From Methyloceanibacter caenitepidi (GTDB lineage Bacteria > Pseudomonadota > Alphaproteobacteria > Rhizobiales > Methyloligellaceae): a stretch of DNA of 64,000 bases. The position numbers were made by a program, and so were the translations under genes. The stretch lies in assembly GCF_000828475.1 (NCBI RefSeq), contig NZ_AP014648.1, positions 1,860,001 to 1,924,000 on the forward strand. The letters are read 5' to 3'. Below the pieces are notes generated by a model. It searched no databases and was not told where the DNA came from. It was given only the letters and a program-made list of their open reading frames with translations. Positions 27,400 to 36,300 of this stretch are shown here, piece after piece. How positions within the stretch are numbered: position 1 is the stretch's first letter; each line of letters begins with the position of its first letter.

Positions 27400-27953
27400 G
27401 CGCTTCGGGACGCGGGGAGGGTGTCGGCGGCGACCAGGTCGGACGGGCTGTCTTCGTCGGCATCGATATTCAGGGACTCAGCGATGCGTCGGCGGGCGCG
27501 ATTGACGCGGCTCTTGATCGTGCCGACGGCGCACCCGGAAATCTCCGCGGCTTCCTCGTAGGAGAAGCCGGCCGCGCCGACCAGAATGAGGGCTTCGCGT
27601 TGATCGTCAGGAAGCTCCGATAGGGCCTCCTCGAAGTCGCGCATGTCCATGTGGCCGTGTTGCTCGGGGCTAGACGACAGCCTGGCCGCGTACGCGCCAT
27701 CGACGTCCTCGACCTCGCGCTTCTTCTTGCGGCGTTCCGAAAAGTACGTGTTCCGAAGAATCGTGAAGAGCCAGGCTTTGAGGTTCGTTCCCTCCTGGAA
27801 CGACGACAGATTGTTCCAAGCCTTGTAGAGCGTCTCCTGCACGAGATCGTCCGCCCGTTCGCGGTCACCGCAGAGCGACACGGCGAAGGCCCGCAGGCTG
27901 CCGATTTGGGCGACGAGCGCGTCTTTGAGGCCCGGTGAAACGGTCTCTGGCAA
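27396..27953 (-). CDS. ecfG: EcfG-type extracytoplasmic function sigma factor, general stress response
   Basis: The 185-residue protein has sigma region 2 (DDLVQETLYKAWNNLSSF) and region 4 (LPDDQREALILVGAAGFSY, SGCAVGTIKSRVNRARRR). Position next to nepR and phyR identifies it as EcfG, which directs RNA polymerase to general stress promoters in alphaproteobacteria. The start is TTG 27953, one base after the nepR stop, with GGAGAG at a proper distance. The two genes form one transcript. Confidence 0.95.
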   Translation of the reverse strand: MPETVSPGLKDALVAQIGSLRAFAVSLCGDRERADDLVQETLYKAWNNLSSFQEGTNLKAWLFTILRNTYFSERRKKKREVEDVDGAYAARLSSSPEQHGHMDMRDFEEALSELPDDQREALILVGAAGFSYEEAAEISGCAVGTIKSRVNRARRRIAESLNIDADEDSPSDLVAADTLPASRSA

Positions 27954-27954
27954 G

Positions 27955-28194
27955 TTACTTCTCTCCGCTGTCGTCGAGATCCTTGAGAAGTCTCAAAAGG
28001 TGCTCGGGAACCGGTTCCTCGGCGACAGAATCGAACATCGCTCGAACCTGTCGTCCGATATGGGCCTGGAGGGCGGGGGACATACTTGCATCCGGCTGGG
28101 CGGGTTCGACGATTCCATCGTCTGGCCGCTGGGTGCTCTTACTGGCGTCGACAGACATGCGCCTTTGAGCCTTGTCCTTGTCGTCTTCGGTCAC
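27955..28194 (-). CDS. nepR: NepR anti-sigma factor
   Basis: The 79-residue protein carries the conserved NepR helix pair IGRQVRAMFDSVAEEPVPEH followed by LLRLLKDLD. NepR binds EcfG until phosphorylated PhyR takes it away. The start is GTG 28194, with AAGGA upstream. It is the first gene of nepR-ecfG and is divergent from phyR, with a candidate EcfG promoter between them, so the sigma factor probably controls its own operon. Confidence 0.93.
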   Translation of the reverse strand: MTEDDKDKAQRRMSVDASKSTQRPDDGIVEPAQPDASMSPALQAHIGRQVRAMFDSVAEEPVPEHLLRLLKDLDDSGEK

Positions 28195-28263
28195 AACGGT
28201 TCCTTATCGGTACGATCAGCACGCCGATTGTAACCGATAACCGCTGCACATCTGCACCGGAAA

Positions 28264-28288
28264 AACCCGCAATCCTTCAATCGGTTCC
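28264..28288 (-). promoter_or_regulatory. candidate EcfG-dependent promoter of nepR-ecfG
   Basis: Reading on the minus strand, GGAAC (28288-28284) and GGTT (28267-28264) are separated by 16 bases. The EcfG consensus is GGAAC-N16/17-CGTT, so the -35 box matches fully and the -10 box differs in one base. It lies 70 bases upstream of the nepR start in the right direction, consistent with known autoregulation. Confidence 0.65.
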
Positions 28289-28430
28289 AAGGTCAAGACG
28301 ATTTTGCCAAAGTTTCGTGGCAGCTTTTTGCCGGGGAGCGACCCAGCGCATTGTTTCTTTCGTCTCCGTGTGTGAGACAATGGGCGGTCGATTGGCCAGT
28401 CTTTCAGGCTCTTTTGGGGATCACCGTTCC

Positions 28431-29222
28431 ATGCAGTTGTCTCAGACTATCGCGCCACATTTGCCCTTGCTCCGGCGGTTCGCGCGTGCCCTCGCTGGCT
28501 CCCAAACCGCGGGCGACGCCTATGTCGCAGCGACACTCCAGGTTTTGGCGGAGGATCCGTCGTTGTTCGACAACAAACTCGATCCCCGGGTCGCGCTTTA
28601 CCGCACATTCGTCAGCATGTGGAACTCCGTCGGCCTGAACCTCAAGACCGAGGTTTTCGACCGGGGAGACTCGCCGGTCGACCGGCAGTTGGAACAGATC
28701 ACCCCGCTGGCCCGGCAAGCATTCGTGCTCTGCTCGGTGGAAGGATTCTCGGTCGACGAAACGGCCGATATCCTCAACACCACGCCCAGCAACGTCCAGG
28801 CGCTGCTGGACGACGCGGGCCGCGAGATCGCGGCGCAGGTCGCCACCGATGTGCTCATCATCGAGGACGAGCCCATGATCGCCATGGACCTCGAAGCGAT
28901 CGTCGAGGGGCTTGGGCACGAGGTGGCGGGCGTTGCCCGGACCCATGCCGAGGCGGTCGACGCGGCGTCGAGCAAAAAGCCGGGCCTGGTTCTCGCCGAT
29001 ATTCAGCTCGCCGACGGCAGTTCGGGACTCGATGCGGTCAATGAGATCCTGGGGTCGTTCGAGGTGCCGGTAATCTTCATCACGGCCTATCCGGACCGGC
29101 TACTCACGGGCGAGCGTCCCGAGCCGGCCTTCTTGATCACCAAGCCCTATCAACCCGATACGGTGAAGGCGATCGTCTCTCAGGCGCTGTTCTTCGAGCA
29201 GCACGCCAAACGCAAAAGCTGA
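28431..29222 (+). CDS. phyR: PhyR, sigma-factor-mimic response regulator
   Basis: The 263-residue protein has an N-terminal sigma-like domain (about 1-130; APHLPLLRRFARALAGSQ, FVLCSVEGFSVDETADIL) and a C-terminal receiver (about 138-255) with DVLIIEDEPMIAMDLEAI, the phosphoacceptor Asp in VLADIQLADGSSG and the lysine in LITKPYQPD. When phosphorylated it binds NepR and frees EcfG. Upstream in-frame starts exist, but ATG 28431 gives the normal PhyR N terminus. Confidence 0.95.
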   Translation: MQLSQTIAPHLPLLRRFARALAGSQTAGDAYVAATLQVLAEDPSLFDNKLDPRVALYRTFVSMWNSVGLNLKTEVFDRGDSPVDRQLEQITPLARQAFVLCSVEGFSVDETADILNTTPSNVQALLDDAGREIAAQVATDVLIIEDEPMIAMDLEAIVEGLGHEVAGVARTHAEAVDAASSKKPGLVLADIQLADGSSGLDAVNEILGSFEVPVIFITAYPDRLLTGERPEPAFLITKPYQPDTVKAIVSQALFFEQHAKRKS

Positions 29223-29254
29223 TTGATAACGGGGCGTCGCGGCGTCTCGCGGCG

Positions 29255-29410
29255 CTAGATTTTGCCGAGGAATTTCAGCACGAGCAGCAAGACGATTATC
29301 AAACCTACCAGACCGGCCGGGAACGCCCCCCAGGCGCGGCTATATGGCCAAGCGGGCAATACGGCGAGCAAAACCGCGACCAAGATAATGAGGAGAATTG
29401 TTGAGCCCAT
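29255..29410 (-). CDS. DUF3309 small membrane protein
   Basis: The 51-residue protein has two hydrophobic helices (about residues 3-19 and 31-48) joined by a turn with PAWPYSRAWG, the signature of DUF3309. Such tiny membrane proteins are common in alphaproteobacteria near stress genes. ATG 29410 is chosen over an upstream extension. It converges on phyR. No function is known. Confidence 0.75.
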   Translation of the reverse strand: MGSTILLIILVAVLLAVLPAWPYSRAWGAFPAGLVGLIIVLLLVLKFLGKI

Positions 29411-29590
29411 TTCGTCTCTCTGAGCGTGGTTCTTTGCGATGACCCTCGGGATCGCGCCGACCATAGACTATTCTCCGTGTGACGCTAGGCTTCGACGGTC
29501 CGCAATTATCCGCCCGGCTGGCGAAACCGATTGCCGGTCCCCACGTTTCCGTAGGGACAATGCCCGTTCGAGGCACAGGAAGGATTCGAC

Positions 29591-29938
29591 GTGATCAATC
29601 CAAATCCAATCCTTGTGGTGGAGGACGAGTTTCTCATCGCGCTCGATATCGTGGCGGCTCTCGAAAATGCGGGTTTGGCGGTTGTCGGCCCCGCAAGCAC
29701 GGTCAGCGATGCCCTGACGGCCATCCAGAGCCGTCCCTTGCGCGGCGCCTTGCTCGACGCGCATCTGGGCGGCGAATCTGCCAGCCGTATCGCGGACGTG
29801 TTGACGGCGCGCGGACTGCCCTTCGCCTTCGTCAGCGGCTACGGGCGTGAGAGCCTGCCTCCGGCCCACAATGCGGCGCCTCTGGTTCGAAAGCCGTTCA
29901 CGGACCAGGAGATCCTGGCCGCGGTCGCCGGGTTTTGA
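29591..29938 (+). CDS. single-domain response regulator
   Basis: The 115-residue protein is only a receiver domain: ILVVEDEFLIALDIVAAL with acidic residues, the phosphoacceptor Asp in ALLDAHLGGESA, FAFVSGYGRE and the conserved lysine in LVRKPFTD. There is no output domain. It starts with GTG 29591. Lone receivers work with HWE/HisKA_2 kinases in the alphaproteobacterial stress response, and an HWE kinase lies 290 bases downstream, so phosphotransfer between them, or a sink role beside PhyR, is likely. Confidence 0.88.
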   Translation: MINPNPILVVEDEFLIALDIVAALENAGLAVVGPASTVSDALTAIQSRPLRGALLDAHLGGESASRIADVLTARGLPFAFVSGYGRESLPPAHNAAPLVRKPFTDQEILAAVAGF

Positions 29939-30022
29939 CAACCGCGCCGTGCAACGATTCGGTGGGTGAGGCGTTTGGCGTAGGCGTGACCGCGCTTGGA
30001 CGAATTGGGGTTGGGGTAACAG

Positions 30023-30181
30023 ATGTTGCTAACCTGGGCGATAATCTTTGCAGTCGTGGCGATCGTCGCCGGCGTGTTCGGATTCGGCGGCGTCGCATCC
30101 GCTGCGGCCGGCGTCGCGCGGGTTCTGTTCTTCATCTTCCTCCTGGTGTTCTTGGTCACGCTTATCGCGGCGCTCGTATAG
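30023..30181 (+). CDS. DUF1328 small membrane protein
   Basis: The 52-residue protein starts MLLTWAIIFAVVAIVAG and continues FGFGGVASAAAG and ARVLFFIFLLVFLVTL, which is the DUF1328 (YtjA-like) pattern of two membrane helices around a GFGG-type turn. It is too short for ordinary ORF calling but the match is clear. It lies between the receiver and the HWE kinase, all on the plus strand. Function is unknown. Confidence 0.8.
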   Translation: MLLTWAIIFAVVAIVAGVFGFGGVASAAAGVARVLFFIFLLVFLVTLIAALV

Positions 30182-30224
30182 CGAGCTTAGGCACGCAGGT
30201 CTTTCTGTGAGCGGCGTTTCCTTC

Positions 30225-31040
30225 ATGCAGGCGCAGACGACCACGGCCACGGGGACGGCTCTGGCCGTCGTCGGGGTTCTGTTGGCCTGCGGGTTGCTGT
30301 TCTACCTTTTTGTCGCGCGCAAGAACCGGCAGTCGCGCGAGACCGCCCGGCGACAGCTGGAAGCCGACCTCGAGCGGCGCACGATGGAGCTGGCCGAGGC
30401 GGAACAGCAGTTTGGTGCCGAGCGGTCGGCGAGCGAACAGCAGCTTCGTCTCCTGCTCCGTGAACTGACACACCGGTCCAAGAATCTTCTGGCCGTGATC
30501 CAGGCCATTGCTCGTCAGACAGCGCGGCAGACAGCAACCGTAGACGAATTTCTCGACCGGTTTGGCGCGCGGCTTCATGGAATCGGAATGTCTCACGACC
30601 TACTTGTCGCGGACGACTGGCAGGGAGCCTCGTTGCGCATGCTGGTGGAGCAGCAGTTGGAAAAGCACATCGAAGGTCCCGGCCGGCAGGTTACGATCGA
30701 AGGTGAAGACGTCGTGCTTAAGCCCGAAGCCGTACACAACCTGGGCATGGCGCTCCATGAGCTGACCGCGAACGCGGAGAAATACGGCGCGCTCTCGATG
30801 CCGGAAGGCGCTGTGCATGTGGGCTGGCAGGTCTGCGAGGACGAGAAAACCCTGACGCTCGTTTGGGCGGAAAGCGGCGGTCCGGAGGTGGAAACGCCGT
30901 CAAGTTCCGGCTTCGGGCGCGCGATGATCGAAAACATCGTCGGCAAGGCCCTCGCCGGCGAGGTTGCTTTGGCATTCCCGGTCGAGGGCGTCCGCTGCGA
31001 GATCGTGATCCCGACAACGCACATCACATCCCGAGGGTAA
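30225..31040 (+). CDS. HWE-family sensor histidine kinase
   Basis: The 271-residue protein has one N-terminal membrane helix (residues about 8-30), a coiled coil (about 38-75), the phosphoacceptor region RELTHRSKNLLAVIQAIA and an ATPase domain with HELTANAEKYGALS and the WAE motif (LVWAESGGPE) that defines HWE kinases. It lacks a recognisable sensor domain. HWE and HisKA_2 kinases phosphorylate PhyR in several alphaproteobacteria; closeness to phyR suggests the same here. The start may be ATG 30225 or GTG 30207; the longer upstream frame overlaps the DUF1328 gene. Confidence 0.88.
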   Translation: MQAQTTTATGTALAVVGVLLACGLLFYLFVARKNRQSRETARRQLEADLERRTMELAEAEQQFGAERSASEQQLRLLLRELTHRSKNLLAVIQAIARQTARQTATVDEFLDRFGARLHGIGMSHDLLVADDWQGASLRMLVEQQLEKHIEGPGRQVTIEGEDVVLKPEAVHNLGMALHELTANAEKYGALSMPEGAVHVGWQVCEDEKTLTLVWAESGGPEVETPSSSGFGRAMIENIVGKALAGEVALAFPVEGVRCEIVIPTTHITSRG

Positions 31041-31194
31041 GGAGCCGCCGAGCTCCGCATCCCGAGCAGTCCCGATAAAGCTCTCGTGAACGAGTGTGCG
31101 CCGAAGTTGAATTGAACGTCCGGCCGCAATCCTTAGATTCCAAGCATATCCATTGGCTTTGACGATCACGACAGCCGCTAATGGGGAAGGAGCC

Positions 31195-31701
31195 ATGATG
31201 GTATCGCGACGACACATTCTCCTCGGCACCGCGGGCGTAGCTGCGGCTGCGGTTGGCGGCGCGGTTCTGCTGCGTGGGTACAGTTCCCCGGTGACTGCCG
31301 CCACGGAAGGCAAGTTCGAGATCACGAAAACGCCTGAGGAGTGGCGCGAAGTGTTGACGCCGCAGCAATATGCGGTGTTGCGCGAGCATGACACAGAGGC
31401 GCGCTGGACCAGCCCGCTCAACAATGAGAAGCGTGAGGGCACGTTTGTCTGTGCCGGGTGCGAGCTGCCGCTCTTCAAGTCGGAAACCAAGTTCGAATCC
31501 GGCACGGGTTGGCCGAGTTTCTATGCGCCGATCGACGGCAATGTCGGCGTTCAGCAGGACTTCAGCTGGGGCATGTCGCGCGACGAGGTCCATTGCCGCC
31601 GCTGTGGCGGACACCTTGGGCACGTCTTCAATGACGGGCCGAAACCCACCGGTCTGCGCTATTGCATCAATGGCCTATCGCTCAAGTTCGTACCTGCCTA
31701 A
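31195..31701 (+). CDS. msrB: peptide-methionine (R)-S-oxide reductase with Tat signal
   Basis: The 168-residue protein has a twin-arginine signal (SRRHILLGTAGVAAAAVGG) followed by a full MsrB domain: zinc-binding CxxC pairs in CAGCELP and CRRCGGH, GTGWPSFY, and the catalytic Cys in LRYCINGLSLKF. It would reduce methionine-R-sulfoxide in exported proteins outside the inner membrane. AAGGA precedes ATG 31195; ATG 31198 is equally good. The tatABC genes lie at 58.8-60.4 kb. Confidence 0.92.
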   Translation: MMVSRRHILLGTAGVAAAAVGGAVLLRGYSSPVTAATEGKFEITKTPEEWREVLTPQQYAVLREHDTEARWTSPLNNEKREGTFVCAGCELPLFKSETKFESGTGWPSFYAPIDGNVGVQQDFSWGMSRDEVHCRRCGGHLGHVFNDGPKPTGLRYCINGLSLKFVPA

Positions 31702-32104
31702 AGCCCTCTATTCCTCCCTGACCGACTGCGGCGTGGCTTCGTTTGAAGCCGCGCCAATTCTTTTTCTGGTCGGGGACGCGGCTTTTCGGAACCAACCCTC
31801 TAGGTGGACGTTCTGATCCCGTGGCGGGGTCTGTAATGCGTACCCCGCTCGCCGTACGGGTAATACGGGGGTGAGGGAGTCGGATACGGCTCCCCTCGCT
31901 CGTACTCAGGACGGCGGCGTCCGAAGACGCACCATGTCCCGCCACGCCCATCTTCGCCACTGGTTTCAATAGATTCGCGCGCTAGTGCATCGTTGCGCTC
32001 GGCGGCACCCAGGACCAATCCGCCGGTCCCGTAATCAATCTACGCGTTCTGCCATGGTACCCGGCACGCTTGGCCGGACAGCGCCAAAAAAGTAGGATCG
32101 GCGC
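31702..32104. other. intergenic region between msrB and the efflux lipoprotein gene
   Basis: The left part holds the msrB terminator. A minus-strand frame at 31800-32018 would encode a Pro/Tyr-rich 72-residue peptide (YPTPSPPYYPYGERG) with no ribosome site; it may be a gene remnant or chance. The right part must hold the promoter of the membrane-fusion lipoprotein gene. No RNA gene is seen. Confidence 0.5.
31730..31765 (+). terminator. intrinsic terminator of msrB
   Basis: An 11-base stem (GGCGTGGCTTC/GAAGCCGCGCC, one G-U pair) with a GTTT loop is followed by AATTCTTTTT, the standard layout of a factor-independent terminator, 28 bases after the msrB stop. Confidence 0.85.
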
Positions 32105-33328
32105 ATGAGCTTGACGAAATCCAAAATGCAGAGCTGCCGGCAAGTGTGCCAGCATGGGTGGCGAGATGGGCGAGGGCTCCGGCCGGGGGCTCTATGGGTT
32201 GCGCTCTGCCTGCCGCTTCTCCTTGCGGGGTGCGATGCCAGCAACTCCAAACCGAAACAAGAAGCCAAGCAGCAGGTCGAAGTCGCGACGGCGGCGTCCG
32301 CTGAGATTCCGCTCGTCGAGGAGTTCGTGGGTCAGACGGCCGCCGTCACGTATGTCGATGTGCGCGCGAAGGTCCAAGGCTATCTGACGGAGCGGCCTTT
32401 CGTCGAAGGCTCGGATGTCAAGAAGGGAGACGTCTTGTTCGTGATCGACCAGCGGCCGTTTCAGGCCGAGGTGAACCAGAACAAGGCGGAGCTGGAGCAG
32501 AATCAGGGCCGGTTGGACTTCGCGAAGGAACAGCTCGCGCGATACGAGAAGCTGAAAGACGAAGGAACGGCCTCGGTACAGAAATACGAATCGACGCGCG
32601 CCGAAGCCATCGAGGCGGCCGGCGAGTTGGCGGCCAGTCAAGCGGCACTGCAGAACGCCCAGCTCGACCTGGACTATGCCACCATCACCTCGCCGATCGA
32701 CGGACGCGTGAGCAACACGCTCGTAGATGTCGGCAACCTTGTGAGCGCGGAAGATACGCTGCTCACCACGGTGGTTCAGCTCGATCCGATCTACGTCTAT
32801 TTCAGTCCAAGCGAAGAGACTTATCAAAAGATGGTGCCGTTTCAGGCGAAAGGCCCGCTGAAGGTCTCGATGGTGCTGTCGTCCGGTGAGGCCTTTCCCC
32901 AGGAAGGCACCGTCGACTTTGTCGACAACAAGGTCGATCCCAACACCGGCACGATCAAGATGCGCGCGGTCATACCCAATCCCGACAAGACCCTACGGCC
33001 CGGTCAGTTCGTGACGGCGAAGGTCACGCTTGCGGACAAGCACCAGGTTGTCTTGATCCCGGCGGAGGCCGTCGCCCAGGACGAAGGCGGCCACTACGTC
33101 TATGTGGTTGGCAAGGACGACACGGTGAACCGGCAAGACGTGACCATTGGGCCCGAGTACCAAGCGAGCTACGTCATCGAGAAGGGCGTGAAGCCAGGCG
33201 ACCGCGTTGTCGTCACGGGGCTACAGAAGGTCCATGCGGGAGCGGCAGTCGAGATAGTGGAACCGGGAAGCAACGGTCCCGGAAACACGGGCGCGGACAA
33301 ACAGGACGCTCAGGCCGCTGACGGTTGA
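32105..33328 (+). CDS. RND efflux periplasmic adaptor (membrane-fusion lipoprotein)
   Basis: The 407-residue protein has an N-terminal lipoprotein signal (LCLPLLLAGCDAS, lipobox LAGC) and the adaptor layout: beta-barrel and lipoyl parts (VDVRAKVQGYLTERPFVEG), a coiled-coil hairpin (about 120-190), LDYATITSPIDGRVSN and LRPGQFVTAKVTL. It links an inner-membrane RND pump to a TolC channel. Its partner pump is encoded on the opposite strand with the two 3' ends overlapping by 19 bases, so the genes cannot share an mRNA. Confidence 0.92.
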   Translation: MSLTKSKMQSCRQVCQHGWRDGRGLRPGALWVALCLPLLLAGCDASNSKPKQEAKQQVEVATAASAEIPLVEEFVGQTAAVTYVDVRAKVQGYLTERPFVEGSDVKKGDVLFVIDQRPFQAEVNQNKAELEQNQGRLDFAKEQLARYEKLKDEGTASVQKYESTRAEAIEAAGELAASQAALQNAQLDLDYATITSPIDGRVSNTLVDVGNLVSAEDTLLTTVVQLDPIYVYFSPSEETYQKMVPFQAKGPLKVSMVLSSGEAFPQEGTVDFVDNKVDPNTGTIKMRAVIPNPDKTLRPGQFVTAKVTLADKHQVVLIPAEAVAQDEGGHYVYVVGKDDTVNRQDVTIGPEYQASYVIEKGVKPGDRVVVTGLQKVHAGAAVEIVEPGSNGPGNTGADKQDAQAADG

Positions 33329-36300
33329 GACGGTCGAGCAGGTCTGCTTCGTAGCCGCTCGACCAGCACGTAGAAGACCGGGACCACGAATAGGCTCAGG
33401 ATGGTCGCGGCGAACATGCCGCCAAACACCGCCGTGCCGAGCGAGTGCCGCGCGCTCGACCCCGCGCCCGAACTGAACACCAGGGGCGTCACGCCGAGGA
33501 TGAACGCGAAGGCGGTCATTAGGATCGGCCGTAACCGGATCCGTGCCGCTTCGATTGCGGCCTCTTCGATGGATAGGCCTTCGGCACGCCGGCGGCGTGC
33601 GAACTCTACGATGAGAATGGCGTTCTTGCTCGCCAAGCCGATGAGCATGATCAGCCCGATCTGGCAGTAGATGTCGTTGCTCAGTCCACGCAAGGCTTGC
33701 GCTCCAAGCGCACCGAGCATGGCGAGCGGGACCGCGAGGATCACGACGAACGGCGTGGACCAGCTCTCGTACTGCGCGGCGAGGCAAAGGAAGACCATGA
33801 GAAGAGCCAGGACGAAGATGTAGGGCAGGACGTTCCCGGCCTTGATTTCCTGGTAGGCGTTGCCGGTCCACTCATAACCCATGGTCTTCGGCAGGACGTC
33901 CGCCGCAACGGCTTCCATGGCCTGGATGGCCTGATTGGAGCTGTAGCCCGGTGCCTGCGATCCGTTGATCGGCGCCGACCGGAACAGATTGTAGTGGCTG
34001 ATATTGCGAGCGCTGACCTCGGCGTTCAGGGTGACGAGGCCGGACAGCGGGATCATGTCGCCCTTCACGTTTCTCACATAGATTTTCGAAATGTCCGTAG
34101 TCAGCGCACGGGCGTCCTTCTCCGCCTGCAGATAGACGCGGTAGACGCGGCCGAACTTGTTGAAGTCGTTCACGTAGTAGCCGCCGAGATAGACCTGGAG
34201 CGCGGTGAAGACCTCATTGAGCGAGACGCCTTGGCTGAGAACCTTGTTGCGATCGACATCGATCCGGTAGCCGGGGGTCCGCGCGGAGAACGTCGTGAAG
34301 AGGCCCTGGAGCTCGGGGCGCTTGGACGCCTCCGCGATGAAGGCTTGCGTAACGCTCTCCAGTTCCGTCAGTGTGCCGCCGGCATAATCCTGAAGCTCGA
34401 ACTGGAATCCCCCGGTGGCGCTGAGCCCCGGGATTGATGGCGGATTTACAGCGTCGACCTCCGCCTCTGCGAAGCTGGCGAACTTGGCGTTCAGTGTCGG
34501 GAGGATGTGGGTGAGCAGCTGCTCGTCGGCGGCTTTGCGCTCATCCCACGGCTTCAGGATGGCGAACAGCGAGGCCGTGTTGGGCGCCGAGTTCGAGTTG
34601 AGCAGGCTGAAGCCGCCAAATGCGATCACGTGCCCCACACCCGGTGTCTCCATCAACGTCTTCTCGATCTTCTCCATGACCTTTTGGGTGCGTTGAAGCG
34701 ATGTTCCTTCAGGCGTTTGCAGGAGGACGATGAAGTAGCCTTGGTCCTCGGGGGGGACGAAGCCCGTGGGCACCGTCTTGAAGAGGTAGCCCGTGGCGAG
34801 CAGCGCCACGAGGAACAACCCGACGACCAGCACCCAGCTTTTGATCAAGAAGCCGACTATCCGCTCGTATCCTCTGTTAAGTCGCGCAAAGCCGTTGTCG
34901 AACCATGCGAACAATGGATGCTTCTTCGTACCCTCGTTCTTCAGCAAAACGGCACAGAGGGCTGGGCTCAAGGTCAGCGAGTTGAGCGCGGAGATCGCGA
35001 CGGCGAAAGCGATCGTCAGGGCGAACTGTTTATAGAGCCCACCGGTGATCCCCGGCGTGAAAGCAACAGGGACAAACACGGCCATGAGGACCAGCGACGT
35101 TGCGATGATCGGCCCCGTCACCTGTTTCATCGCCTCGTTTGCGGCCTCATGGACCTCGATGGCCTTGCTCTCGAGATTCCGCGCGACGTTCTCGACAACG
35201 ACGATGGCATCGTCGACCACGAGGCCGACGGCGAGCACCATGCCGAAAAGCGTCAGCGTGTTGATCGAGAAACCGACGGCTAGCAGCGCGGCGAGTGTCC
35301 CGATGAGGCAGACCGGGATCGTCACGACCGGAATAAGCGTCGTGCGCAGTCCGTGCAGGAACATGAAGATGACGAAGACGACCAAGGCGATGGCAAAGCC
35401 GAGCGTCGTCAGCACTTCCTTGATCGACGCCCGGATGAAGCGCGTCGTGTCGTAGATGATCTCGTATTCGAGGCCTTCGGGAAACCGCTCGGACAGCTGC
35501 GCCATCTTGGCCTCGACCTCATCGGCCAAGTCGATGGCATTGGCATCGGGAAGCTGGAAGATGCCGAAGGGCAGGGCGGGCTGGCCGTCGACATTGGCCG
35601 TCTCATCGTAGAGCTCGGCGCCCAGTTCCACGCGGCCGATGTCGCTGATCCGCACGATGCGTCCGTCGGACTCGGCGCGAACGATAATGTCGCCGAACTC
35701 TTCGGCCGTCTGCAGCCGTCCCAGCGTCGACAGGGTAAACTGGAAGACCTGCCCCTCGGGCGCCGGCTGTTGGCCGAGAGCGCCGGCGGCGACAACCTGG
35801 TTCTGGTCTGAAACGGCTTTGGTCACATCCTCGGCCGTCACGCCGAGGCTCGCCATCTTCTGGGGGTCGAGCCAAATGCGCATGGCGAATGTGCGCTCGC
35901 CGAACATTTGCACTTCCCCAACACCGGGAATGCGCTTCATGACGTCGAGGATGTGGATGGTGATGTAGTTGCTGATGAACAGCGTGTCGTAGCGGCCGTC
36001 GGGTGAATAGAGGTTCGGCGCCAGCGTGATGTCGCTGGACTGTTTCGTCACGGTGACGCCGGCCTGGACGACTTCGTCGGGCAGTTGGGACGATGCAATT
36101 TCGACATTGTTCTGAACATCGACGGCGGCGATATCGAGGTCGTATCCCGTCTCGAACGTGACGGTGATCGTCGACGTGCCGTCGTCGGAACTGACCGACG
36201 ACATGTAGACCATGCCTTCGACACCGTTGATCTGTTCTTCCAGAGGTGTGGTGACGCTGTCTTCGACCGCGCGGGCATTGGCGCCGGTGAAGGTTGCCGA

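Noticed and set aside
31800..32018. 72-codon minus-strand frame with Pro/Tyr-rich sequence
   Set aside because: There is no ribosome site or known family. It could be a remnant, but the evidence is too thin to call a gene.
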